A program made the translations under genes and the position numbers. Positions 51,221-60,212 of a stretch of 64,000 bases of DNA are shown piece after piece. Position 1 is the stretch's first letter. Each line of letters begins with the position of its first letter. Location: positions 2,427,691-2,491,690 of the forward strand of contig NZ_CP133083.1 of NCBI RefSeq assembly GCF_030908545.1. Reading direction: 5' to 3'. Source of the DNA: Nitrosomonas sp. sh817 (GTDB lineage Bacteria > Pseudomonadota > Gammaproteobacteria > Burkholderiales > Nitrosomonadaceae). Below the pieces are notes generated by a model. The model did no database searches. It was not told the origin of the DNA and saw nothing but the letters and a program-made list of their open reading frames with translations.

Positions 51221-54200
51221 TGGCGATCGGCACGTATACTTTCTTACCGTGGCTGCGGCAAGGCATCGCCAATAATATCCAGTCGGCGGATTTGGATGCT
51301 TCGGTCAAAACCCGCGCCAGTGTCGCCGTCAGTTTGAACATCAAAGGCAGCGGCGGCGAAGGCGGCGATGTCGCCGCGCCGGTCAATAAAAACGTTGCCC
51401 TGTACGGCCCCGGCGACATCATCGGTATCGAATCGAGAGCGATTATCAAAACCGAGCCGCTCAACTGGATCACCAACTTCGAACCGAATTATCTGTGCCA
51501 CATCGAGTTTTACGACGAAGATTTTCCGTGGCGTTACACCCCCGCTGCACCGGCGGGATCGCGCCTGCGGCCTTGGGTCACGCTGATCGTACTCACCGAA
51601 GCCGAATTTGCCGAAGGCGGCAATATTTCCGGTAAGCCGCTGCCCTTCATCGACATCAAGGCTAATCCGTTCGATGCGGTATTTCCCAAAGCCGAGGAAC
51701 TGTGGGCGTGGGCTCATGTGCACGTCAACAAAAACATCGCCGGCGGTCAGGACGCGCCGCAAGCGCCGGATATCAACAATACGCTGTCGCAACTGCAAAG
51801 TGTATTGGCGCAAAATGCCGACGAAGCCTATTCGCGCATCGTCTGTCCGCGTAAGCTGTCGCCGAATGAACGCTATCACGCGTTTCTGATTCCGACCTTT
51901 GAAACCGGCCGTCTGGCCGGACTGGGGCTGAACCCTGATGATGCGCCGCATGCGACATTCTCGGCATGGGGCGAAGGCCGTCCGGCACCGACGCAATTCC
52001 CGGTTTATTACCGCTGGTTTTTCCGCACCGGCTCGCAAGGCGACTTTGAATATCTGGTGCGGCTGCTCGAGCCGAAACCGGCAGATAGCCGCGTCGGCCG
52101 CCGCGATATCGACGTGCAAAACCCCGGCTCCAATATCAGCGGCATTCAAAATCCGGATCTCGAAGGTGTGCTGAAACTCGGCGGCGCGCTGCTCGCACCG
52201 TTGAGTAATGAAGCCGAGCAGGAAATCGTCAAGTGGGAAAATTGGGATCAGCCGTATCCGCATGTGTTCCAACAGGAGCTGGCGGCCTTTCTGAATCTCG
52301 CCGATGACTACGCCCGCCTTGCCGCCGATGCGGCGAACCAGAATACCGATCTGCCCGATGCCATCCAGGCCGATCCCGATCCGCTGATCACCCCGCCGAT
52401 CTATGGCCGCTGGCACGCGCTCCGCAACCGCGTACTGAAAGAAGCCGACGGCAGCGACGCACCGAACAATGACAACTGGCTGCATGAACTGAACCTCGAT
52501 CCGCGCTGGCGCAGTGCTGCCGGTTTCGGTACCGACGTCATCATCGCCAATCAGGAAGAGTACATGGACGCGGCGTGGGATCAGGTCGGCGACGTGCTCG
52601 AAGCCAACCGCCAAATCCGTCTGGCGCAACTGGCTAAAATGACCGCCAATAGCTGGTATCAGAAACAAGTGCTGCCGCTGCAACAGATCAGCCACGACAA
52701 AATTCTGTTCATGACAGCACCGGTGCAGAAACGCGTCATCAGCCAAGGCGTCACGGTTTCTCATCGAATCAAGCAAAGCCCGGTCACACCCGCGCTGACC
52801 TCCGCACCGCTGCGGCGCATGTTGCGCCCGAACGGGCGCTTGCAAAAGCTGTCGGCCTTTGACGAGCGTATCCATTCAAACAATCTGATTACCCGCGTCA
52901 ACGACGATATCGTCACTGCCGCGCCGCCGCATATGATCCCCGCTACGTTGCCGTCGCTAGACAATCTCTCGCAAGATGCGCAACCCAAGGATGTGCCGTC
53001 CTGGTTGCTGGATTTGCTGAAACGTTATCCGTTCATTCCCTATCTCTTATTGGCGTTGATTCTAGTGCTGATTGTCGTGCTGGCGATTATCGGCGCCAGC
53101 ACCGCAATCTGGGCTGTAGCGGCAATCGCTGGCGCGGGAATATTGTTGGCTTACCGTACTGCGCAGCGTTTAATCACGCAAATGAATCAAGCCGATTCGG
53201 TAGCCGAAACCGGGCAAACACCAGCTGCGGTCGACGCGATGCCGCCCAGCAGTAATTTTGTGCTGACGCCGGAACTGAATCCTTTAGCGCTGGACCCGGC
53301 CAATCCGCCGCAACCCGCAACCGCCGGTGCAGTCGATAATATCCAATCGAGCCGCTTTAAAGCCGCGCTGAAAGATTCTTACACATTGCTGCAGAACGGC
53401 CTGCAAGCCGGCGTCATCCCCGCAGCCGTGCCGGTAAATGTCGCCCAATTGGCGACGGACACATTGGTCAAATTGAACCCGGCAGTGACGATTCCAAAAT
53501 GGACATTGAACAATATCCTGTTGCCGGCTCACATCTTTAAATTGATCGGCGAGAAGTTTGTCGAAGCGATGGCGTATCCGGAATTCGATATCCCCATGTA
53601 CAAACCGCTGGTCGACAAATCCACCGAATTGTTTGTGCCGAACCTGAATTTCATCGCACAAAATACCATCACCTTATTGAAGACCAACCAGCCTTTTATC
53701 GAATCGTACATGGTCGGGCTCAATCACGAATTCGCGCGCGAATTGCTCTGGCGCGAATATCCGACCGATCAGCGCGGCTCCTACTTCCGGCAATTCTGGG
53801 ACGTTAGCGGTTTTCTCAGCCCCACCGAGGACAGCGAGCAGCGCCGCGAGGAATTGAAAGACATTCCGCCGATTCACCGCTGGTCGCGGTTCTCTAAACT
53901 GGGCGAGCACGATCACCGCGAGCAAGGTTTGGAAAACGAAGAAGAACTGGTACTGGTGATTCGCGGCGAATTGCTGAAAAAATACCCGAATGCGGTCATC
54001 TATGCGCAAAAAGCCAAATGGCAACCGATCAGCGATACCAATCCGGCGCCGAACAAAAAAACCGAGCGGGTGTTCGACGACAGCGTGCCGATCAAAACGC
54101 CGCTGTACGAAGCGCAAGTCAAACCGGATATTTACTTCTTCGGTTTCGATTTAACCGAAGAAGAAGCACGCGGCAACCCCGAAGCCGACGACGAACCCGG

Positions 54201-54534
54201 CTGGTTCTTCGTGATCAAGGAACGGCCCGGCGAACCGCGCTTCGGCTTGGATATCGACCGCGAAGGTCCGATTCAAGTCTGGAACGATCTCGCTTGGACG
54301 GATGTCGCGCCCGGCATCAGCGATGGCGAATTCATCGACATTGCCAGCGCGCCGCCGCGCAGCTTGCCCAATACGGCGCCGGGCGGCACCGCGCAGGAAA
54401 AAGCGGAACAATGGAAAGAGGATCATCTGTTGAGCTGGACAGCCAATATCAACTCGGCGGAACTGGCTTATATCTTGTTCCAAGCACCGGTGCTGGTTGG
54501 CGTGCATGCGGCCGAAATGCTGCCGCCCGACTAA
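51220..54534 (+). CDS. 1104-residue protein of unknown function with central membrane hairpin
   Basis: I do not recognise a named family. It starts MAIGTYTFLPWLRQGIANNI after AGGAGG, overlapping the previous stop by one base. Residues about 1-600 look globular (LYGPGDIIGIESRAI, RLRPWVTLIVLTEAEFA). About 603-647 is a very hydrophobic stretch that could be two membrane helices or a buried core. The C-terminal third ends in a tryptophan-rich region with PGWFFVIKERPGEPRFGLD. Its place inside a coupled cassette points to a role in one complex with the neighbours. Confidence 0.7.
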   Translation: MAIGTYTFLPWLRQGIANNIQSADLDASVKTRASVAVSLNIKGSGGEGGDVAAPVNKNVALYGPGDIIGIESRAIIKTEPLNWITNFEPNYLCHIEFYDEDFPWRYTPAAPAGSRLRPWVTLIVLTEAEFAEGGNISGKPLPFIDIKANPFDAVFPKAEELWAWAHVHVNKNIAGGQDAPQAPDINNTLSQLQSVLAQNADEAYSRIVCPRKLSPNERYHAFLIPTFETGRLAGLGLNPDDAPHATFSAWGEGRPAPTQFPVYYRWFFRTGSQGDFEYLVRLLEPKPADSRVGRRDIDVQNPGSNISGIQNPDLEGVLKLGGALLAPLSNEAEQEIVKWENWDQPYPHVFQQELAAFLNLADDYARLAADAANQNTDLPDAIQADPDPLITPPIYGRWHALRNRVLKEADGSDAPNNDNWLHELNLDPRWRSAAGFGTDVIIANQEEYMDAAWDQVGDVLEANRQIRLAQLAKMTANSWYQKQVLPLQQISHDKILFMTAPVQKRVISQGVTVSHRIKQSPVTPALTSAPLRRMLRPNGRLQKLSAFDERIHSNNLITRVNDDIVTAAPPHMIPATLPSLDNLSQDAQPKDVPSWLLDLLKRYPFIPYLLLALILVLIVVLAIIGASTAIWAVAAIAGAGILLAYRTAQRLITQMNQADSVAETGQTPAAVDAMPPSSNFVLTPELNPLALDPANPPQPATAGAVDNIQSSRFKAALKDSYTLLQNGLQAGVIPAAVPVNVAQLATDTLVKLNPAVTIPKWTLNNILLPAHIFKLIGEKFVEAMAYPEFDIPMYKPLVDKSTELFVPNLNFIAQNTITLLKTNQPFIESYMVGLNHEFARELLWREYPTDQRGSYFRQFWDVSGFLSPTEDSEQRREELKDIPPIHRWSRFSKLGEHDHREQGLENEEELVLVIRGELLKKYPNAVIYAQKAKWQPISDTNPAPNKKTERVFDDSVPIKTPLYEAQVKPDIYFFGFDLTEEEARGNPEADDEPGWFFVIKERPGEPRFGLDIDREGPIQVWNDLAWTDVAPGISDGEFIDIASAPPRSLPNTAPGGTAQEKAEQWKEDHLLSWTANINSAELAYILFQAPVLVGVHAAEMLPPD

Positions 54535-54579
54535 GCCTGGCAGCCAGCGTATAAAAATTTAACCGGCAGAATTTGACTT

Positions 54580-57500
54580 ATGACTCAATTCGAAGACACT
54601 CAAAAGCAGATCGATCAAGCGCGGCAACAGCACCGGCAAAGCCGGTTGGATTGGTTCGCCACCAACGAAAAGCTGCAAAAAAACGAACGCTTGATCGCCT
54701 CGTTGCGCCGCCGGACGGACGGCAGTGCCAAGGAACAATTACAAGCATTGCTGCATGAGCAGGAATCCTTGCGTGGTACTACCGCCAAATTGCAAGCCGA
54801 ACTCGAACGAAACCGTCAGATTTTGCTCGATCAAGAAACGCTGTTCGAAGTTTTTTCCGATCCCACCCAAAACATCGCACAACTCAACGATCTTCACCCA
54901 ATCCTGTTATTTCCGTTGCGCATCGAAACGCGCTTTAAAACAATCGCCAACCCCGATGAACGCGATGGCGTCTCCCAGCAGCTATGGGTGCGAGTCTATC
55001 CGGACGACATCAGCGTCGATACCTTTGAGGAGATTCCCTCAGAAATTGAAATCAGCAACACCCGCGTTTACTGGACCAATATCTGGAAAGCGGGTGGTGC
55101 CGACAGCGAAAAACGCGCGGCGTGGCAATCGCTGGTGAAAAGCCACGGCGCGGGCCGGGCGTATTGGTTGAGTCAATCATTCAAGCCGCTGAATCTAGCT
55201 GAAGAACCGGTCAAAGCCGATGGCGATTATATTTTGGTGATTGTTTCCGGACAACCGCTGCCTGCTGCCGAAAAACCAGCGGTGCAACAATACTGGCAAG
55301 CCGTATTCAGCGCCCATAACGATGCCACGGCGTTGGATACGGCGTTTGCCACGCTCAAAAACGATCTCGGCGAACCTCGCGCGCAAGAAATCGTCAATTC
55401 ATACCAACCGCAGAACTTGAATGTCAAACCGGCGCACCCCGAAACCATCACCAACGTACGCGTCGAGTTTCTGGAATTGCCGGTCATCAACGATGTCGAT
55501 ACGCAGTTGCTGGCCTGGTCCAATCCGGCGCGCGTCGCGCTGTTACCGGAACGGTTCGTGGTGATGGGTTTCAACGGCAAAGCGCAGACACTGCTGCATA
55601 TCGGCCGCCCGGTGCCGTCGGAACTGATCGTCGGACCCAACCCCAATGCCCCAGAAGATCAGCAATTACGGCTGGAAGACGATGAACTGATCGTACCCGA
55701 TGAAATGAAATGGATCACCGATTTTGACGAAGCAGTCGCCAAAGGCATGGGATTCAAGATTAATCTGAACGACATCCAGGCAAAACGCGGCTTCGACCGG
55801 TTGTTTGTGCTCGGTGTCCGGCTCAGCGCCGATGTCAACAAAAGCCGCGAGCAATTGCAGCAGTTGATTCAGCATCATCAACGCAGCCGCAAAGGATTCA
55901 GTTTCCTGATGCAAGGCGCGCCGACCAACAACGTCGAAGATCAGGAAAGCGGCTATACCTGGTTCAGCGACGCCGATACCAGTTACGATCATTATTTCAA
56001 TCAGTTCATCACCGACGATGACCCCGCCGATTGGCGCACACGCAAGGATGGCCGCTGGCTGGCACAAAGCCTGGGTATCGACCCGGCAATTCTGAAATTA
56101 TCGCCGCAGTATTACGCTAACGATCAGCTGGAAGCCAGAGCGATGAACGAAGCGCTGTGGCCGGCGACACTGGGTTATTTCATGGATCAAATGATGGAAC
56201 CGGTATTCAGCGACGGCACCATCACCCGCACACGTAACTATTTCAATCGTTACGTGCTCGGTCGCGGCACACTGCCGGCGATCCGCATCGGCAAGCAACC
56301 TTACGGCATCTTACCAGCCACGCCGTTCTCGCGCATGGCGTGGATCAACCGCAAGTTGTTCAGCAACGACCGATTGGAATCTGAAATATCCGGTTCTTTC
56401 CTATTCCTATCCGGTCTTTACGAGCTCATCAAGAAAGCCGATGAGCGCTGGACTTCGCTGCTGCCGAACGTGTCGTATGTCGGCAAACCGCAAACCGACC
56501 CGCAACAGGCGTTACTCGATATCGTCGGCCTGCACCCCGCATCGGTCGAGTTTTATCAACGCTATGCCGAAAGCGCCGAACAGTTGTACAACCGCTACAA
56601 AACTTCCGGCATCAACGGCGCGATTTACGCCACGATTGCCTCGCTGTTTTATACCCAAAGCGGCCTTAACTTACTGGCGCAACTGGGTTATTCGACGCAG
56701 GACAACAACAAGATTCCCGGCATTCTGAATAAATTTTTCACGCTCGCCGCCAACTTGCTGAAGGGCCCGCTGATCGACGATCAAGCGCTTTCGGAATTCA
56801 ACCCGGTGCGGGTTTATCACACCGATGGTTCGAATTACCTCGAATGGCTCGCTGCCGCAGCGCGCCAATCACACAATGCCCTGCGTTTGCAACAAGGATT
56901 CATCGACGATAAGCCGCCAACCGCGCTGCTCTATTTAATGTTGCACCATGCACTCGACCTGTCTTACCTCGATACCAGTTTGCGCTTGCACCTCGAAGCG
57001 AATGTGCTGAATCCGCAACAATTCTCACTGGCGAAACGCGAACCGAAGTTTCTGCACATCCAGGAAGCCGAAGAAGATAAAGGCAGTCCTTGGCAATATC
57101 TGTACAAAACCGAGCCAGCAATCACCAATCAGCCGAATTTGCAAATCGCTGACTTTATCCCGAAGATTCTGGCAATTCGGAATCCTTATCTGAATACCCA
57201 GATCAACGCCTTGGAGCGTTTGCAGCAAACCCCCACGGCGCGGCTGGAGCGGATTTTCGCCGAGCATATCGACTGCTGCAGCTACCGCCTCGACGCCTGG
57301 TGGCTCGGGTTGTTGAACGTGCAACTGGATATCATGCAGCAAATAGCCGGGCAAGCGCAGCCGGAGCCCGGCACTGCACCCAACAATGGTAACGCTGCCG
57401 ATTCGCATGGTTGTTATTTGGGTGCCTACGGCTGGCTGGAAGATATCCGTCCGGAAAACAAAAATCTGACACCGGTCAAACTGACGGACGATCTCGATAA

Positions 57501-60210
57501 AATTTTCAACAAACCCGGCCAAGCGCCATTGAACGCGGACGACAAGAATTTCGGTTACATCCACGCCCCCTCGTTGAATCATGCCGTCACCGCCGCGGTG
57601 CTGCGCAACGGTTATCTGGCCAATGCCACACCCAGCAATCCCGACAGCCTGGCGATCAACCTCACTTCCGAGCGCGTGCGGCTGGCAATGAACGTTATCG
57701 ATGGCATGCGCAACGGCCAGAGTCTCTCAGCCTTGCTCGGGTATTATCTGGAGCGCGGTCTGCACGATGCCGGTGATCTGTTCCTCGACAGCATCATCTT
57801 CGATTTGCGCAAGCAATTCCCGCTCGCCGGCGACCGGTTATCGACCACCGCGACTCCCAGCAACGAGCCGATCAGCGCGGTAGAAGCACGCAACGTGGTC
57901 GACGGCTTGGCGCTGATCGAACATGTACAGGAACAAACCGGCGCGAACCGGAATTATCCATTCGGCATTACGGCATTACCTACCATCACCGAGCAAAACA
58001 AATTGGACGCGATCAATCGCGAAGTGCAGCGCATCATGAATATCAACGATGCGGTTGCCGATCTGGCGATGGCGGAAGGCGTCTACCAAGTGGTGCAAGG
58101 CAATTACGATCGTGCCGCCGGAACATTGGATGCCTTCAGCAAGGGACATTTCCCGCCGATCCCGGAAGTGGTGCAGACACCGCGCAGCGGCGTCACACTG
58201 ACGCACCGGGTCGGTTTGCACTTGCGCGCCGGATTGAATCCCGGCGCCCCTGCTAACAGCACGCCGCGTGCAAAAGCGGAACCGGCAATCAATCAATGGC
58301 TGACGCAACTATTGCCGGCAATGAGCGATATTTTCTGCACCGTCGATTATTACCACCAAGGTAACGCGCAACAGGAACAGCGAACGATCAGCGCGCAGAA
58401 TTTGAGCTTGCTGGCGGCCGATCTGATGTACATGCTATCGAGCGACCAACAGCAAATGACCGCGCTCGATGATCGCATCCTGACCTATGTTTATGCCATC
58501 CCCGGCGTTCGCGTCGACAGCGGCATCAAAATCCAATACCGCGGCAAGCTGCCCGGAAAATTCTCATTTTTTGAAGTAATGCCGATGCTGCATGATCTTA
58601 AAGCATTGATCACCCAATCGCGCCCGCTGAAAACCACCGACGCGAAACTGCCGAACGAAGCGTCGCAGCAAGACGATGGTGTAGCAACCATCCGTGTGGA
58701 AAAAGTCACTGCGGTGCGTGACTTGCTGTTGCCGCAGCAAACCGCCTTGACCGCGCTGAAAACACAAATCGATACCTGGCTGAACGATCCTGATCCGGCT
58801 ATCGCGGAGAACAATGCGCTCGCTCATCTCGATGAAATGATCAATGGTTATTTACCACTCGCACACGCAATCGGCCAATTCGGTCTGTCCGGCGCGGCAA
58901 CCGGATTTGTATACGATTGGCGGCGCGCCCAATTCCTGGCGTTGCTGGAAAAACTGCAAAACATCGTCACGCGCTGGCAGACGGCGCTGCTGGAATTCGA
59001 GCAACGCATCGCCGGTTTCGCTACGCTCGATCCGGCAATGCCGGTCGAAGACAAAATGCAGTATCTGATGCAAGCGGCGTTATTGATCGTGACCGAATCG
59101 ATCCCGATCCCGGCATCGAACGATCCCAACGATTTGCTCACCACGTTGAATACCACGCAAAAAACCAATTTTCAGAACAGTTTGACCAATCTTGGAAATC
59201 TGCTGGCAACCGCCAGCCAGGTTGGCGCGTTATACGCGGCACTACTGGCCAAGGAAAGTGACATTGCGCTGCACGATACGCAGGCGCTGGATATGACCGA
59301 CAATAAAAAAGCCATCGTCAGTTTTGCACAAACTTTGCAAGCCAAAGTGCAAGCGCTGGCGGCGGATATCGACAAGCGCTTGGCCGCGGCAAATGATCTG
59401 ATCACCGGCGATCCTTCGGCTTCCGCAGAGCAGCGTATCGATGAACTGACGCGGGCGATCCGGCAGTTAACGCACGAGGATTTCGTCATCCTGCCCGAGT
59501 TTAATTTGAGCGCCGCGCATGGCGGCGAATGGCAGCAAAGCTACGATAATCGCGCACAATTGCTGAATTATCAGAAAAATGATCTGAGCGTGGATTTTCC
59601 CGAAGACAATTGGCTATACGGTGTCGCCCGGGTTCGGGAAAAATTGCAACGCTGGGAAAGCGTGACGCAATTTGGCGAGGCGTTGAACAATGTCAGTCTA
59701 AGTCTGACGCCGTTGCAGTTTCCTTATCGTTCTGACGATCATTGGCTGGCGTTGCAATATCCCGATACCCAGCCCGGCACGGGCGATCCGTTTGTGATCG
59801 ACGGCGACAAATTGCTGTATACCGCGCATTACGCCGATGCCTTTGCGCAGAATTCCGCCATTTGCGGCTTATTGCTCGACGAATGGACCGAAGTCATTCC
59901 GACTACCCAGGAAACCACCGGATTGACGTTTCATTACGACCGCCCCAATTGCGAAGCACCGCAATCATTGCTGCTGGCATTACCGGCCAACTTTACCGGT
60001 CACTGGCAATGGCAGGATCTGGTCGATACCTTGCACGAAACCTTGGACATGGCGCGTAAACGCGCCGTTGAACCGGCGCATTGGAACGAAACCGAATACG
60101 CCCGTTTTCTGCCTGCCGTGATTTCTTCAGTCACCCGCTATCCGATCATGATGACGCTGGATCTGGCCTTCAATAACGCGGTGCAATTCAAAACCAATGT
60201 AGAGAATTAA
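54580..60210 (+). CDS. 1876-residue protein of unknown function
   Basis: This is the largest gene of the window. Residues 1-90 are a charged coiled-coil (KEQLQALLHEQESLRG, KLQAELERNRQILLDQ). The rest is globular, with recognisable but unnamed blocks such as FDRLFVLGVRLSAD (about 405), TLPAIRIGKQPYGILPATPF (about 565), GCYLGAYGWLEDIRPE (about 945) and ERVRLAMNVIDGMRNGQSLS (about 1030). No signal peptide, no membrane helix and no enzyme motif seen. It lies 45 bases after the 1104-residue gene and 2 bases before the last gene. Confidence 0.7.
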   Translation: MTQFEDTQKQIDQARQQHRQSRLDWFATNEKLQKNERLIASLRRRTDGSAKEQLQALLHEQESLRGTTAKLQAELERNRQILLDQETLFEVFSDPTQNIAQLNDLHPILLFPLRIETRFKTIANPDERDGVSQQLWVRVYPDDISVDTFEEIPSEIEISNTRVYWTNIWKAGGADSEKRAAWQSLVKSHGAGRAYWLSQSFKPLNLAEEPVKADGDYILVIVSGQPLPAAEKPAVQQYWQAVFSAHNDATALDTAFATLKNDLGEPRAQEIVNSYQPQNLNVKPAHPETITNVRVEFLELPVINDVDTQLLAWSNPARVALLPERFVVMGFNGKAQTLLHIGRPVPSELIVGPNPNAPEDQQLRLEDDELIVPDEMKWITDFDEAVAKGMGFKINLNDIQAKRGFDRLFVLGVRLSADVNKSREQLQQLIQHHQRSRKGFSFLMQGAPTNNVEDQESGYTWFSDADTSYDHYFNQFITDDDPADWRTRKDGRWLAQSLGIDPAILKLSPQYYANDQLEARAMNEALWPATLGYFMDQMMEPVFSDGTITRTRNYFNRYVLGRGTLPAIRIGKQPYGILPATPFSRMAWINRKLFSNDRLESEISGSFLFLSGLYELIKKADERWTSLLPNVSYVGKPQTDPQQALLDIVGLHPASVEFYQRYAESAEQLYNRYKTSGINGAIYATIASLFYTQSGLNLLAQLGYSTQDNNKIPGILNKFFTLAANLLKGPLIDDQALSEFNPVRVYHTDGSNYLEWLAAAARQSHNALRLQQGFIDDKPPTALLYLMLHHALDLSYLDTSLRLHLEANVLNPQQFSLAKREPKFLHIQEAEEDKGSPWQYLYKTEPAITNQPNLQIADFIPKILAIRNPYLNTQINALERLQQTPTARLERIFAEHIDCCSYRLDAWWLGLLNVQLDIMQQIAGQAQPEPGTAPNNGNAADSHGCYLGAYGWLEDIRPENKNLTPVKLTDDLDKIFNKPGQAPLNADDKNFGYIHAPSLNHAVTAAVLRNGYLANATPSNPDSLAINLTSERVRLAMNVIDGMRNGQSLSALLGYYLERGLHDAGDLFLDSIIFDLRKQFPLAGDRLSTTATPSNEPISAVEARNVVDGLALIEHVQEQTGANRNYPFGITALPTITEQNKLDAINREVQRIMNINDAVADLAMAEGVYQVVQGNYDRAAGTLDAFSKGHFPPIPEVVQTPRSGVTLTHRVGLHLRAGLNPGAPANSTPRAKAEPAINQWLTQLLPAMSDIFCTVDYYHQGNAQQEQRTISAQNLSLLAADLMYMLSSDQQQMTALDDRILTYVYAIPGVRVDSGIKIQYRGKLPGKFSFFEVMPMLHDLKALITQSRPLKTTDAKLPNEASQQDDGVATIRVEKVTAVRDLLLPQQTALTALKTQIDTWLNDPDPAIAENNALAHLDEMINGYLPLAHAIGQFGLSGAATGFVYDWRRAQFLALLEKLQNIVTRWQTALLEFEQRIAGFATLDPAMPVEDKMQYLMQAALLIVTESIPIPASNDPNDLLTTLNTTQKTNFQNSLTNLGNLLATASQVGALYAALLAKESDIALHDTQALDMTDNKKAIVSFAQTLQAKVQALAADIDKRLAAANDLITGDPSASAEQRIDELTRAIRQLTHEDFVILPEFNLSAAHGGEWQQSYDNRAQLLNYQKNDLSVDFPEDNWLYGVARVREKLQRWESVTQFGEALNNVSLSLTPLQFPYRSDDHWLALQYPDTQPGTGDPFVIDGDKLLYTAHYADAFAQNSAICGLLLDEWTEVIPTTQETTGLTFHYDRPNCEAPQSLLLALPANFTGHWQWQDLVDTLHETLDMARKRAVEPAHWNETEYARFLPAVISSVTRYPIMMTLDLAFNNAVQFKTNVEN

Positions 60211-60212
60211 CC

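Noticed and set aside
51244..52875. 543-codon open frame on the minus strand
   Set aside because: It lies fully antisense to the 1104-residue gene, which has a strong ribosome-binding site and sits in a coupled operon. The antisense product is rich in Arg/His/Gln with no recognisable domain, a GC-rich shadow.
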